This document shows, piece by piece, positions 1 through 5,221 of a stretch of DNA of 5,470 nt (the stretch's first letter is position 1; every line of letters starts with the position of its first letter). The DNA is taken from NCBI GenBank assembly GCA_934567745.1, contig CAKTJM010000122.1, positions 1 through 5,470 on the forward strand. The letters are read 5' to 3'. Below the pieces are notes generated by a model, which saw only the letters and a program-made list of their open reading frames with translations, was not told the DNA's origin and did not search any database. Source of the DNA: an uncultured Eubacteriales bacterium (GTDB lineage Bacteria > Bacillota > Clostridia > Oscillospirales > Oscillospiraceae). Position numbers and translations under genes: made by a program.

Positions 1-76
1 TGTCGCCGGAGAAAATGATTTGGCTTTATTTCGCGCTTCCGAGCGCGAAACTCTGCGAGGCTTTTTTGACACGCTG
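1..76. other. Unassigned left edge with a perfect 9-bp hairpin
   Basis: No gene can be supported here. A perfect inverted repeat (29-37 with 42-50, arms TTTCGCGCT and AGCGCGAAA, loop TCCG) is followed 12 bases later by a run of six T (62-67). That gap is too long for a standard intrinsic terminator. Two plus-strand frames are open from the edge: one stops at 75-77, just at the base of the next terminator, and the other runs through that terminator to 164-166. Either could be the tail of a rightward gene that starts outside the window, but neither peptide is recognisable. Confidence 0.4.
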
Positions 77-109
77 AAGGGGGCTGTCTCGATGAGACAG
101 CCCCCTTTT
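77..109 (+). terminator. Strong rho-independent terminator facing right
   Basis: A 14-bp perfect stem (77-90 with 94-107), containing GGGGGCTGTCTC and its complement, has a 3-base loop GAT. The stem's last two T pair with the leading AA, and the T run is TTTT at 106-109. The U-tract is on the plus strand, so this should end a transcript entering from the left. Read on the minus strand the tail is only TT followed by CAGCG, so it would be a poor stop for the leftward operon. It implies a convergent plus-strand gene whose body lies left of the window. Confidence 0.85.
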
Positions 110-135
110 CGATGCGCTTTATCACCGCACGCCCC

Positions 136-177
136 AAAGCCTCCCTTTGCGCAAGGGATCCTGTGACGTTGGATCCC
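136..177. repeat. Partial copy of the repeat end, with two overlapping hairpins
   Basis: The stretch AAAGCCTCCCTTTGCGCAAG (136-155) nearly repeats the start of the larger element at 182-203, so it is probably a truncated or solo end of the same repeat. It can form CCCTT/AAGGG (143-147 with 153-157) or, alternatively, the 7-bp pair GGGATCC/GGATCCC (155-161 with 171-177). The two foldings share bases 155-157 and so exclude each other. Confidence 0.5.
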
Positions 178-182
178 CGGAA

Positions 183-417
183 AAGCCTCCCTTGCGTAAA
201 GGGAGGTGGCTCGGCGATAGCCGAGACGGAGGGATCGTGGCGTTGGATGACCGCAGACGTCGCGGTGGACGGACGGTCTTCTGATGGGACGTGGTCGAAG
301 ACCTCGACGTTCCGATCCCTCAGTCAGCCTGGCGGCTGACAGGGCAGAAAGTCAACCAAGTGCAACACCTTCGTCAAAGAAGACCTCAGCAGGCGATCTC
401 CCACGCAAGGGAGCCTG
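183..417. repeat. MITE-like element built of ordered hairpins
   Basis: Perfect inverted repeats follow one another: 186-193 with 199-206 (CCTCCCTT/AAGGGAGG, loop GCGTA); 210-215 with 220-225 (CTCGGC/GCCGAG, loop GATA); a long-range 9-bp pair 229-237 with 313-321 (GAGGGATCG/CGATCCCTC) enclosing hairpins 250-254/262-266 and 275-281/297-303; then 323-329 with 334-340 (GTCAGCC/GGCTGAC); then 398-402 with 409-413 (CTCCC/GGGAG). The outer hairpins resemble each other when one is inverted (GCCTCCCTTGCGT against GGCTCCCTTGCGT), so the element is roughly symmetrical, as in a non-autonomous element with structured ends. Similar CCTCCCTT...GGAGG units are, from memory, common between genes in gut clostridia. 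No coding frame is credible. It lies downstream of rqcH and might also serve as the 3' end of that transcript. Confidence 0.6.
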
Positions 418-435
418 TTCGCATGACTGCGACGC

Positions 436-448
436 GGGCGGTCCGCCC
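436..448. repeat. Short palindrome just after the rqcH stop
   Basis: GGGCGG-T-CCGCCC is a 6-bp inverted repeat with a single central base (436-441 with 443-448), 7 bases past the rqcH stop codon. As RNA it could form a 5-bp stem with a 3-base loop. No U-tract follows on the minus strand, so I do not call it an intrinsic terminator. It may stabilise the 3' end of the transcript or be chance in GC-rich DNA. Confidence 0.3.
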
Positions 449-455
449 TTGCTCT

Positions 456-2213
456 TCACTTCTTCGCCGCCAGCCGCTTGGCCAGGCCCTCGTCCGGCGT
501 GACGACGGCGGTGCGATAGGTGGTGTACACCACCATCCCCGGCCGCGAGCCGGCGGGCTTCTTGACGTACTTCACCGGTGTGTAGTCCACGGCGACCTTC
601 CCGCTCTCGCGCGCCTGGGAGAACCAGGCGGCCAGCTGGGCGGCCTCGGTGCAGCTGCGCTCGTCCGGCTCCTGCCCGGCGGACCAGAGGATGACGTGCG
701 CGCCGGGGCGCTTCTGCACGTGGAACCACAGGTCCCGGCGGTCGGCGAGCTTCGTGGTCAGCCGGTCGTTCTGGAGGTTGTTCCGCCCGACGGAGATCCG
801 CAGGCCTGCGGTGGAGCGGAACTCCATCGGCTTGCCCATGGGCGTCCTGTTCCGTCCGGCCGCCTTCTTCGCGCGGCGGAGATAGCCCGTCTCGGTCAGC
901 TCATGGCGGATCTCCTCCAGGTCGCGCGGGCCCTCGGCGCGGCCGACGGCCTCCTGCACGCTGTCGAGATAGCGCAGCTCCGCCCGGCCCTTCTCGAGCT
1001 GGATCGTCAGCATCTCCTCGGCCGTCTTGGCCTTGGTGTAGGACTTGTAATAGCGCGCGGCGTTCTGCTGCGGCGTGCGGCGTGGGTCGAGCGGGATCTC
1101 CACCTCGCGCAGGTCCGGGTCGTAGTAGTCCTGCGCCCGGAGGACCCGCTCGCCCTTCTGCATCCGGTAGAGGTTCGCGGTGATGAGGTCCCCGCAGATG
1201 CGGTACCGGTCGCGGTCCTTCGTGGCGTCCAGCTCCCGCTCCTGGGCGGCGAGCTTGCGCGCGAGCCGGTCGCGGGCGTTCGACAGGGTCTTGAGCAGGT
1301 CCTGCCCCTTCTGCTTGACCTGGTCCGCCGTCTCGCGGGCGGCGTAGAAGTCGTCCAGCAGCGCGGCGAAGCTCGGGCACGCGCGGCTCTCCGTCCCCGG
1401 TCCGTATTGCAGGATGGGGCGGAAGGAGAAGTCGGCATAGGCCCCGTCCCGCACGAGCAGGGTCGGCGTGCCCGCTCCGGCCTCGACCCGGTCCAGCAGC
1501 GCGGCCAGCGCGGCGCGGAGCCGGTCCGGCCCGGCGGCGATCGGCGCGTCGGAGGACCCGAAGGCATCGCAGGCGACCTCCCGCGCGATCAGCGGCGAGA
1601 GACCGGTGAAGCGGTCGAGCAGGAAGCGGTCGGCGGGCGTGTCCGGCGGCGCTTCGCGCACCAGCGCCGCCCAGCCCTCGTCCGTCAGGGCGCAGGGGTC
1701 CTGCTTGCCCTCCTGGGCGGGGGGATAGGCGTAGAACATCCCCGGCAGCAGGGGGCGCGCCTGGGTCAGGTCCCCGCCGGTGCGGCGGAGACAGTCGGCG
1801 ATCCGACCCTGGCCGTCGAGCAGGACCAGGTTCGTCCGGCGGCCCGTCAGCTCCAGGATCAGGCGGCGCTCGACGCGGTCGCCCAGCTCGTCGGTGGCCT
1901 CGACCACCAGCTCGGCCAGCCGCTCGCGCGGCGGCTGGCGCAGGGCGACGATCCGCCCGCCGCCGAGGTGCTTGCGCAGGAGCATGCAGAACATCGGCGG
2001 CTCGGCGGGGTTCTCCCGCAGCAGCTCCGTCAGCGCGATCCGCGCCCGCGCGGGGTCGGCGGAGAGCAGCAGGCGGCACGGGCCGTTCGCCCCGCGCACG
2101 TGCAGCAGGACGGCGTCCCGGCTGGGCTGGTGGATCTTGTCGATCCGCCCGCCGACGACCGCCGCGGCGGTCTCGCGCAGGACCAGGGACAGGCAGAGGG
2201 CGTCCATCGGCAT
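456..2213 (-). CDS. rqcH: NFACT family ribosome quality control protein RqcH
   Basis: This 585-residue protein is a full-length bacterial NFACT (Rqc2/NEMF relative, older name FbpA). In Bacillus subtilis RqcH binds obstructed 50S subunits carrying peptidyl-tRNA and recruits tRNA-Ala to add a C-terminal alanine tail that marks the stalled chain for degradation. Visible parts: NFACT-N from residue 1, with FCMLLRKHLGGGRI (75-88), the ERL segment at 97-99 and LELTGRRTNLVLLD (120-133); a charged, coiled-coil-like middle with the conserved TANLYRMQKGE and NAARYYKSYTKAK blocks; and NFACT-R at about 462-575, with ISVGRNNLQND, DLWFHVQKRPGAHVI and DYTPVKYVKKP. The start is chosen because GAGGAGG (2223-2229) lies 9 bases before this ATG; the second in-frame ATG (2205-2207) would be 15 away. 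It follows the mrnC stop by one base, so the two are probably translationally coupled. Position 97 is Glu where B. subtilis RqcH has the Asp of its Asp97-Arg98 pair. Confidence 0.95.
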   Translation of the reverse strand: MPMDALCLSLVLRETAAAVVGGRIDKIHQPSRDAVLLHVRGANGPCRLLLSADPARARIALTELLRENPAEPPMFCMLLRKHLGGGRIVALRQPPRERLAELVVEATDELGDRVERRLILELTGRRTNLVLLDGQGRIADCLRRTGGDLTQARPLLPGMFYAYPPAQEGKQDPCALTDEGWAALVREAPPDTPADRFLLDRFTGLSPLIAREVACDAFGSSDAPIAAGPDRLRAALAALLDRVEAGAGTPTLLVRDGAYADFSFRPILQYGPGTESRACPSFAALLDDFYAARETADQVKQKGQDLLKTLSNARDRLARKLAAQERELDATKDRDRYRICGDLITANLYRMQKGERVLRAQDYYDPDLREVEIPLDPRRTPQQNAARYYKSYTKAKTAEEMLTIQLEKGRAELRYLDSVQEAVGRAEGPRDLEEIRHELTETGYLRRAKKAAGRNRTPMGKPMEFRSTAGLRISVGRNNLQNDRLTTKLADRRDLWFHVQKRPGAHVILWSAGQEPDERSCTEAAQLAAWFSQARESGKVAVDYTPVKYVKKPAGSRPGMVVYTTYRTAVVTPDEGLAKRLAAKK

Positions 2214-2214
2214 C

Positions 2215-2631
2215 TCACTCGCCCTCCTCTCGCACGGCGTCGCAGGCGGCGGCGAACAGGACCTCCAGCCGGTCCTGCGCGCCCCGGAGGTACAGCCAGC
2301 CGAACAGCGCCTCCAGCCCCGTCGCGGCCTGATACTCCGCGCGGGAGGCGTGCTTCGGGATCGAATGCGGCGCGGCGTTGCGGCCGCGGCGGTAGACGTC
2401 GGCCTCCTCCTCGCTCAGCAGCGGCGCGAGCGCCGCCGCCATCCGCGCCTGGTGCGGGGCCGTGACGTACTGCATCGCGGCGCGGTGCAGCCGCCCGGGC
2501 GCGGTCCTGCGGTGCAGGGCCAGCTCCGTGCGCACCATCAGCTCGAACACCGCGTCGCCCAGATAGGCCAGGCTCAGGCTGCTCAGGTCCAGCAGCGCTC
2601 CCTGGGAGGCCGCGGGGTGGAAATGGTCCAT
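2215..2631 (-). CDS. mrnC: Mini-ribonuclease III
   Basis: This 138-residue protein consists of an RNase III catalytic domain without the double-stranded-RNA-binding domain, the hallmark of mini-III. In B. subtilis it is a dimer that trims 23S rRNA precursor ends with the help of ribosomal protein L3. Visible motifs are LAYLGDAVFELMVRTEL (21-37, catalytic Asp26 with Glu30), RRGRNA (81-86), and IPKHASRAEYQAATGLEAL (91-109, catalytic Glu107), followed by the FGWLYLRG segment. Length is normal for the family. AAGGA (2640-2644) sits 8 bases before the ATG. In B. subtilis the gene lies between cysS and rlmB; here it directly precedes rqcH with a 1-base gap, which places rRNA maturation and ribosome rescue in one transcript. 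Confidence 0.95.
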   Translation of the reverse strand: MDHFHPAASQGALLDLSSLSLAYLGDAVFELMVRTELALHRRTAPGRLHRAAMQYVTAPHQARMAAALAPLLSEEEADVYRRGRNAAPHSIPKHASRAEYQAATGLEALFGWLYLRGAQDRLEVLFAAACDAVREEGE

Positions 2632-2659
2632 AGCGTAGGTCCTTCTTTCGTGATGAGTC

Positions 2660-3199
2660 TCATGGGGGCCGCGCGATCAGCGGCGTCCCGTCCGCGGCGA
2701 AGCGGAAGACGACGCGCCCCTCCGCCACCACCGCACAGCAGAACAGCGCGGGCAGGGGGAAGGGCCGCCGGGGGTCGAAGGGGAAGCTCAGCCGCCAGCC
2801 GTCCGCCCCCAGGAGCACGGTCCCGTCGGCGGCGGGGCCGCCGCCGTGCGCCGCTCGCGGGCGATCCCGCGGCGGGGGGGCGGTCTCCCTGGTTGGGCCA
2901 GCCTCCCGGACCGGGGCGGTCTCCCTGGCTGGGGCAGTCTCCCTGACCGGCTCGATCCGCCCGCCCGTGATCGGCCAGCAGCCGTGGGCGCGGAGCTTGG
3001 CGAGCGGGACGCTCCGCCGCAGGCGCAGACAGCCGTCCTCCGGCCCGAGTGGCCCCAGCTCCATCCCGCCGCTGCGGCCCAGGACGAAGCCGCGCCACCG
3101 GCCCTCGTGCGCGGGGCGCAGCTCCAGGCACAGCTCCGCGCAGGTGTCGTCCGCCCGACAGGTCAGGGACCCGCCGGGCAGAGGGAATCGCTGCTGCAT
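2660..3199 (-). CDS. Uncharacterised protein with a hexapeptide repeat linker
   Basis: I do not recognise a named family. The 179 residues fall into three parts. Residues 1-82 are a compact, conserved-looking region (FPLPGGSLTC, RGFVLGRSGG, LGPLGPEDGCLRLRRSVPL, HGCWPITGG) that resembles small, unnamed, beta-rich hypothetical proteins of clostridia. Residues 84-107 are four copies of a P-x-R-E-T-A unit (third copy PVREAG), followed by a Pro/Arg/Gly-rich stretch to about 125. Residues 126-179 are a second compact part (GTVLLGADGWRLSFPFDP, ALFCCAVVAEGRVVFRFAADG). No signal peptide or membrane segment is evident, so it is probably cytoplasmic. GAGGAGG (3210-3216) lies 10 bases before the ATG, and the gene sits between DUF1847 (33-base gap) and mrnC (28-base gap). 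Coding status is supported by the ribosome binding site, the fit in the operon and the hydrophobic pattern. Function is unknown. Confidence 0.78.
   Translation of the reverse strand: MQQRFPLPGGSLTCRADDTCAELCLELRPAHEGRWRGFVLGRSGGMELGPLGPEDGCLRLRRSVPLAKLRAHGCWPITGGRIEPVRETAPARETAPVREAGPTRETAPPPRDRPRAAHGGGPAADGTVLLGADGWRLSFPFDPRRPFPLPALFCCAVVAEGRVVFRFAADGTPLIARPP
2879..2950 (-). repeat. Four tandem 18-bp coding repeats
   Basis: Four adjacent 18-base units (2933-2950, 2915-2932, 2897-2914, 2879-2896 in reading order) each encode P-x-R-E-T/A-A/G. They share the core GGGAG with variable bases mainly at the second codon (V, A, V, T). The unit is a multiple of three, so copy changes keep the frame. 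Divergence between units suggests the array is not brand new. Confidence 0.85.
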
Positions 3200-3232
3200 G
3201 ATGGCCCCACCTCCTCGGGAGAGCCTATGCGC

Positions 3233-3904
3233 TCACTCCGCCGGGGATGCGTCCTCGTCCGGGAGCGGCGCGAGCAGGTCGCCGTAATAGCTCTCCGCCT
3301 GGTACAGCGGGACCGCCGGGGCGTGTCCGGTGACGCGGTCCTTCACGACCAGGGTGGTCGTGGGGCCGACGGCGTACTTATAAAATAGGGTGTCGTGGCC
3401 CACGCACAGGCCCACGACGATGTTCAGGTCCACCTTGGCCTCGGCCAGCAGCCGCGCCTGGAGGATCGGGTCGCAGGCCATCTCGCCCGGGTGGCGGCAG
3501 GGCAGGCCCAGCCCCTCCTTCGGGATCTCGCCGACCTTGCAGCCCGCGCCGTAGACCTCGAACCCGTTCGCGCGGAGCATCTTCGCCAGCGTGCGGCTCT
3601 CGCGCAGCAGGCCGACGCAGGTGGCGATGCCGATCCTGTGATAGCCCATGCGTTTGGCGAAGACGATCGTCTCCTGCACGCGCGGCCAGCGGCGGTAGCC
3701 GTCGCGCTCGACCCCGGCGGAGACGATGGCGAGACGGCGGTCCTCCTCGTCGTTCGTGTAGCGGTCCACGGCCTCGTCCCGCAGCGGGGCGGGGACGGCC
3801 TGGCTCACGCAGAAGGCGGGATACGGCCCGGCGGCGGGGCCGCCGCACCGCCGCGTGGCGCAGTCGATGCAGGAGCGCGCGACGGGGGCCTTCTCCGCGC
3901 TCAT
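3233..3904 (-). CDS. DUF1847 domain-containing protein
   Basis: This 223-residue protein matches the DUF1847 family, found mainly in anaerobic bacteria and of unknown function. The N-terminus is cysteine-rich (C12, C15, C20, C32), which suggests a metal or iron-sulfur site. Next come an alpha/beta core with [11 protein letters not shown] (92-102) and [11 protein letters not shown] (115-125), then CDPILQA (144-150, where I recall Asn being usual in place of Asp145), the signature [15 protein letters not shown] (160-174) and [15 protein letters not shown]. Further cysteines are C96, C122, C136, C144 and C167. The pattern of conserved Cys, His and Asp is enzyme-like, but the reaction is unknown. 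The start overlaps the stop of the phosphorylase gene as ATGA (3901-3904), with GGGAGG (3912-3917) 7 bases upstream, so the two are probably made together and may act on related substrates (inference). Confidence 0.93.
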   Translation of the reverse strand: MSAEKAPVARSCIDCATRRCGGPAAGPYPAFCVSQAVPAPLRDEAVDRYTNDEEDRRLAIVSAGVERDGYRRWPRVQETIVFAKRMGYHRIGIATCVGLLRESRTLAKMLRANGFEVYGAGCKVGEIPKEGLGLPCRHPGEMACDPILQARLLAEAKVDLNIVVGLCVGHDTLFYKYAVGPTTTLVVKDRVTGHAPAVPLYQAESYYGDLLAPLPDEDASPAE

Positions 3905-4680
3905 CGGCCGGCCTCCCGGTCGCGCCGGATCAGGACCTTCAGCGCCTCGATGCCCAGCTCGATCGCCGCGCCGGTGTCCTCAGACTCCTTCTGGTCCAGC
4001 CCGGCGGCCTCGCGCTCCTGGTTCCACACGACGTGGAAGGCCGAGCCGCACCGCACGCCCAGCGACGCCGCCGCGGTGAACAGCGCGGCGGACTCCATCT
4101 CGCTGCTGAGGGTGCCCAACCGCTTCCACGCCTCCCACTTGGCCAGCAGCTCGTAGGAGACGGGCATCCGGGCGGGGTCGTGCTGGCCGTAGAACGAGTC
4201 CTTGCAGTGGACCACCCCGGCGTGCCAGGGCTTGCCCAGCCCGCGCGCGGCCTCGACCAGGGCGGAGAGGACGTCGAAGTCCGGCACGGCGGGGAACTCG
4301 ATCGGGGCGTACTCCCGGCTCGCACCCTCGTGGCGGATCGCGCCGGTGGCGATGACCACGTCGTCGCTCTGCACGTCCAGGCGGATGCCGCCGCAGGTGC
4401 CGATGCGCACGAAGGTGTCCGCCCCGCACTGGACCAGCTCCTCCAGCGCGATGACGGCCGACGGCCCGCCGATGCCGGTGGAGCAGACGCTCACGGGCTC
4501 GCCGAGCAGGGTGCCGGTGTAGGTGGTGAACTCCCGGTTGCTGGCGATCAGCCGGGCGTCGTCGAAGTGCGCCGCGATCGGCGCGCAGCGGCCGGGGTCG
4601 CCCGGCAGGATGCAGTAGCGTCCCACGTCGCCCTGCGCGAGCAGGGTGTGGAACTGGCGTTCTCTCGTGTCCTTATGCAT
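3901..4680 (-). CDS. Nucleoside phosphorylase, uridine phosphorylase-like
   Basis: This 259-residue protein belongs to the NP-I family, which cleaves a nucleoside with phosphate to give a free base and (deoxy)ribose 1-phosphate in cytoplasmic salvage. Visible motifs in order: LPGDPGR (25-31, phosphate-binding Gly27 and Arg31); Arg49; [16 protein letters not shown] (67-82); RIGTCGGI (92-99, phosphate-binding Arg92 and Thr95); [12 protein letters not shown] (158-169, with Gln166 where uridine phosphorylases have their uracil-binding Gln); and EMESAALF (194-201, ribose-binding Glu-Met-Glu). The Arg found two residues after that Gln in Escherichia coli Udp is Asp168 here, so uridine is likely but not proven. 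GAGGAGG (4687-4693) lies 6 bases before the ATG, inside the ruvX coding end, and the genes overlap by 8 bases. At the other end it overlaps DUF1847 by 4 bases. Confidence 0.93.
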   Translation of the reverse strand: MHKDTRERQFHTLLAQGDVGRYCILPGDPGRCAPIAAHFDDARLIASNREFTTYTGTLLGEPVSVCSTGIGGPSAVIALEELVQCGADTFVRIGTCGGIRLDVQSDDVVIATGAIRHEGASREYAPIEFPAVPDFDVLSALVEAARGLGKPWHAGVVHCKDSFYGQHDPARMPVSYELLAKWEAWKRLGTLSSEMESAALFTAAASLGVRCGSAFHVVWNQEREAAGLDQKESEDTGAAIELGIEALKVLIRRDREAGR

Positions 4681-5125
4681 GGTCGTCCTCCTCTCGGCGT
4701 GCCCGCGCGGCGGCGATCCGGCGGAAGTCCAGGTAGCCCTCCAGGATCAGCGTCGCCGCGACGGAGTCGATCTTGTCCTTCCTGTTCTTGGCGCGGATGC
4801 CCTGTTCGCCCAGGATGCGGTGGGCGTCCACGGTGGTGCGGCGCTCGTCCCACAGGACGACCGGCAGCCCCGTCGCGGCCTTCAGCTCCTCCGCCAGGGC
4901 GGCGCACTTCTCCGCGCGCGGCCCGACGGAGCCGTCCATGTTGCGCGGATAGCCCAGGACCAGCTCCCCGGCGCCCTCGCGGCGGGCGATGTCGGCCAGC
5001 TCCGCCACGACCTTCGCGGCGTCGCGGCCCTTCACGAGGAAGGTCCGCCCGGCCAAAAAGCCCGTCGGGTCCGACAGGGCCACCCCCGTGCGGGCGTCGC
5101 CGTAGTCGATCGCCATCGTCTTCAT
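4673..5125 (-). CDS. ruvX: RuvX/YqgF family RNase H-fold nuclease
   Basis: This 150-residue protein is a complete YqgF/RuvX protein, annotated as a putative Holliday junction resolvase; in E. coli the homologue is needed for processing the 5' end of 16S rRNA. Motifs are [16 protein letters not shown] (4-19, catalytic Asp7), [19 protein letters not shown] (55-73), VLWDERRTT (90-98, with acidic Asp93 and Glu94) and [18 protein letters not shown] (116-133, acidic Asp120). The acidic triad expected for the fold is therefore present. The tail ends in an acidic EEDD run; the bases coding for its Glu pair are the ribosome binding site of the next gene. AAGGGA (5135-5140) lies 9 bases upstream of the ATG. 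It is the first gene after a consensus promoter. In many Firmicutes ruvX follows alaS and an ireB-type gene; that context is absent here. Confidence 0.96.
   Translation of the reverse strand: MKTMAIDYGDARTGVALSDPTGFLAGRTFLVKGRDAAKVVAELADIARREGAGELVLGYPRNMDGSVGPRAEKCAALAEELKAATGLPVVLWDERRTTVDAHRILGEQGIRAKNRKDKIDSVAATLILEGYLDFRRIAAARARREEDDHA
4687..4693 (-). promoter_or_regulatory. Ribosome binding site of the phosphorylase, inside ruvX
   Basis: GAGGAGG on the minus strand, 6 bases before the phosphorylase ATG, fixes that start. The same bases encode the Glu-Glu of the RuvX tail. With the 8-base gene overlap, this makes translational coupling likely. Confidence 0.8.
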
Positions 5126-5163
5126 GCCCTCACATCCCTTCTGATCAAAAAGCGATATCCTCT

Positions 5164-5192
5164 ATTGTATCCCGCCCGGCGGGGGATGTCAA
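5164..5192 (-). promoter_or_regulatory. Consensus sigma-A promoter of the ruvX-rqcH operon
   Basis: On the minus strand the -35 box TTGACA (5187-5192) and -10 box TACAAT (5164-5169) are separated by exactly 17 bases. This should start RNA near 5157 and leave a leader of roughly 30 bases before ruvX. It is one of the few AT-containing stretches in very GC-rich DNA, which makes chance unlikely. The spacer contains the palindrome CCCGCC-C-GGCGGG (5171-5183), which could be an operator or simply GC-rich spacer. Confidence 0.88.
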
Positions 5193-5221
5193 CGGGGACG
5201 GGCGGCGGGACAAGGAAAAGC

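Noticed and set aside
112..339. Plus-strand open frame of 75 codons in the hairpin region
   Set aside because: It begins in the tail of a terminator and runs through the inverted repeats, with no convincing ribosome binding site and no recognisable protein pattern.
901..2079. Minus-strand open frame of 392 codons inside rqcH
   Set aside because: It is an alternative frame on the same strand as rqcH, with Arg/Ala/Pro-rich low-complexity sequence, whereas the rqcH frame carries all conserved motifs.
291..2465. Long plus-strand open frame of 724 codons opposite rqcH and mrnC
   Set aside because: It is antisense to two clearly conserved genes, its product is low-complexity and rich in Arg, Ala and Gly, and long shadow frames are expected opposite GC-rich coding DNA.
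2653..2663. ATGAG-T-CTCAT palindrome overlapping the stop of the hypothetical gene
   Set aside because: Arms are only 5 bp with a single central base and no U-tract; it is too short to claim a terminator or operator inside the operon.
2879..2950. Possible CRISPR-like or regulatory repeat array
   Set aside because: The 18-base units are directly adjacent with no spacers and keep the reading frame, so they are coding tandem repeats.
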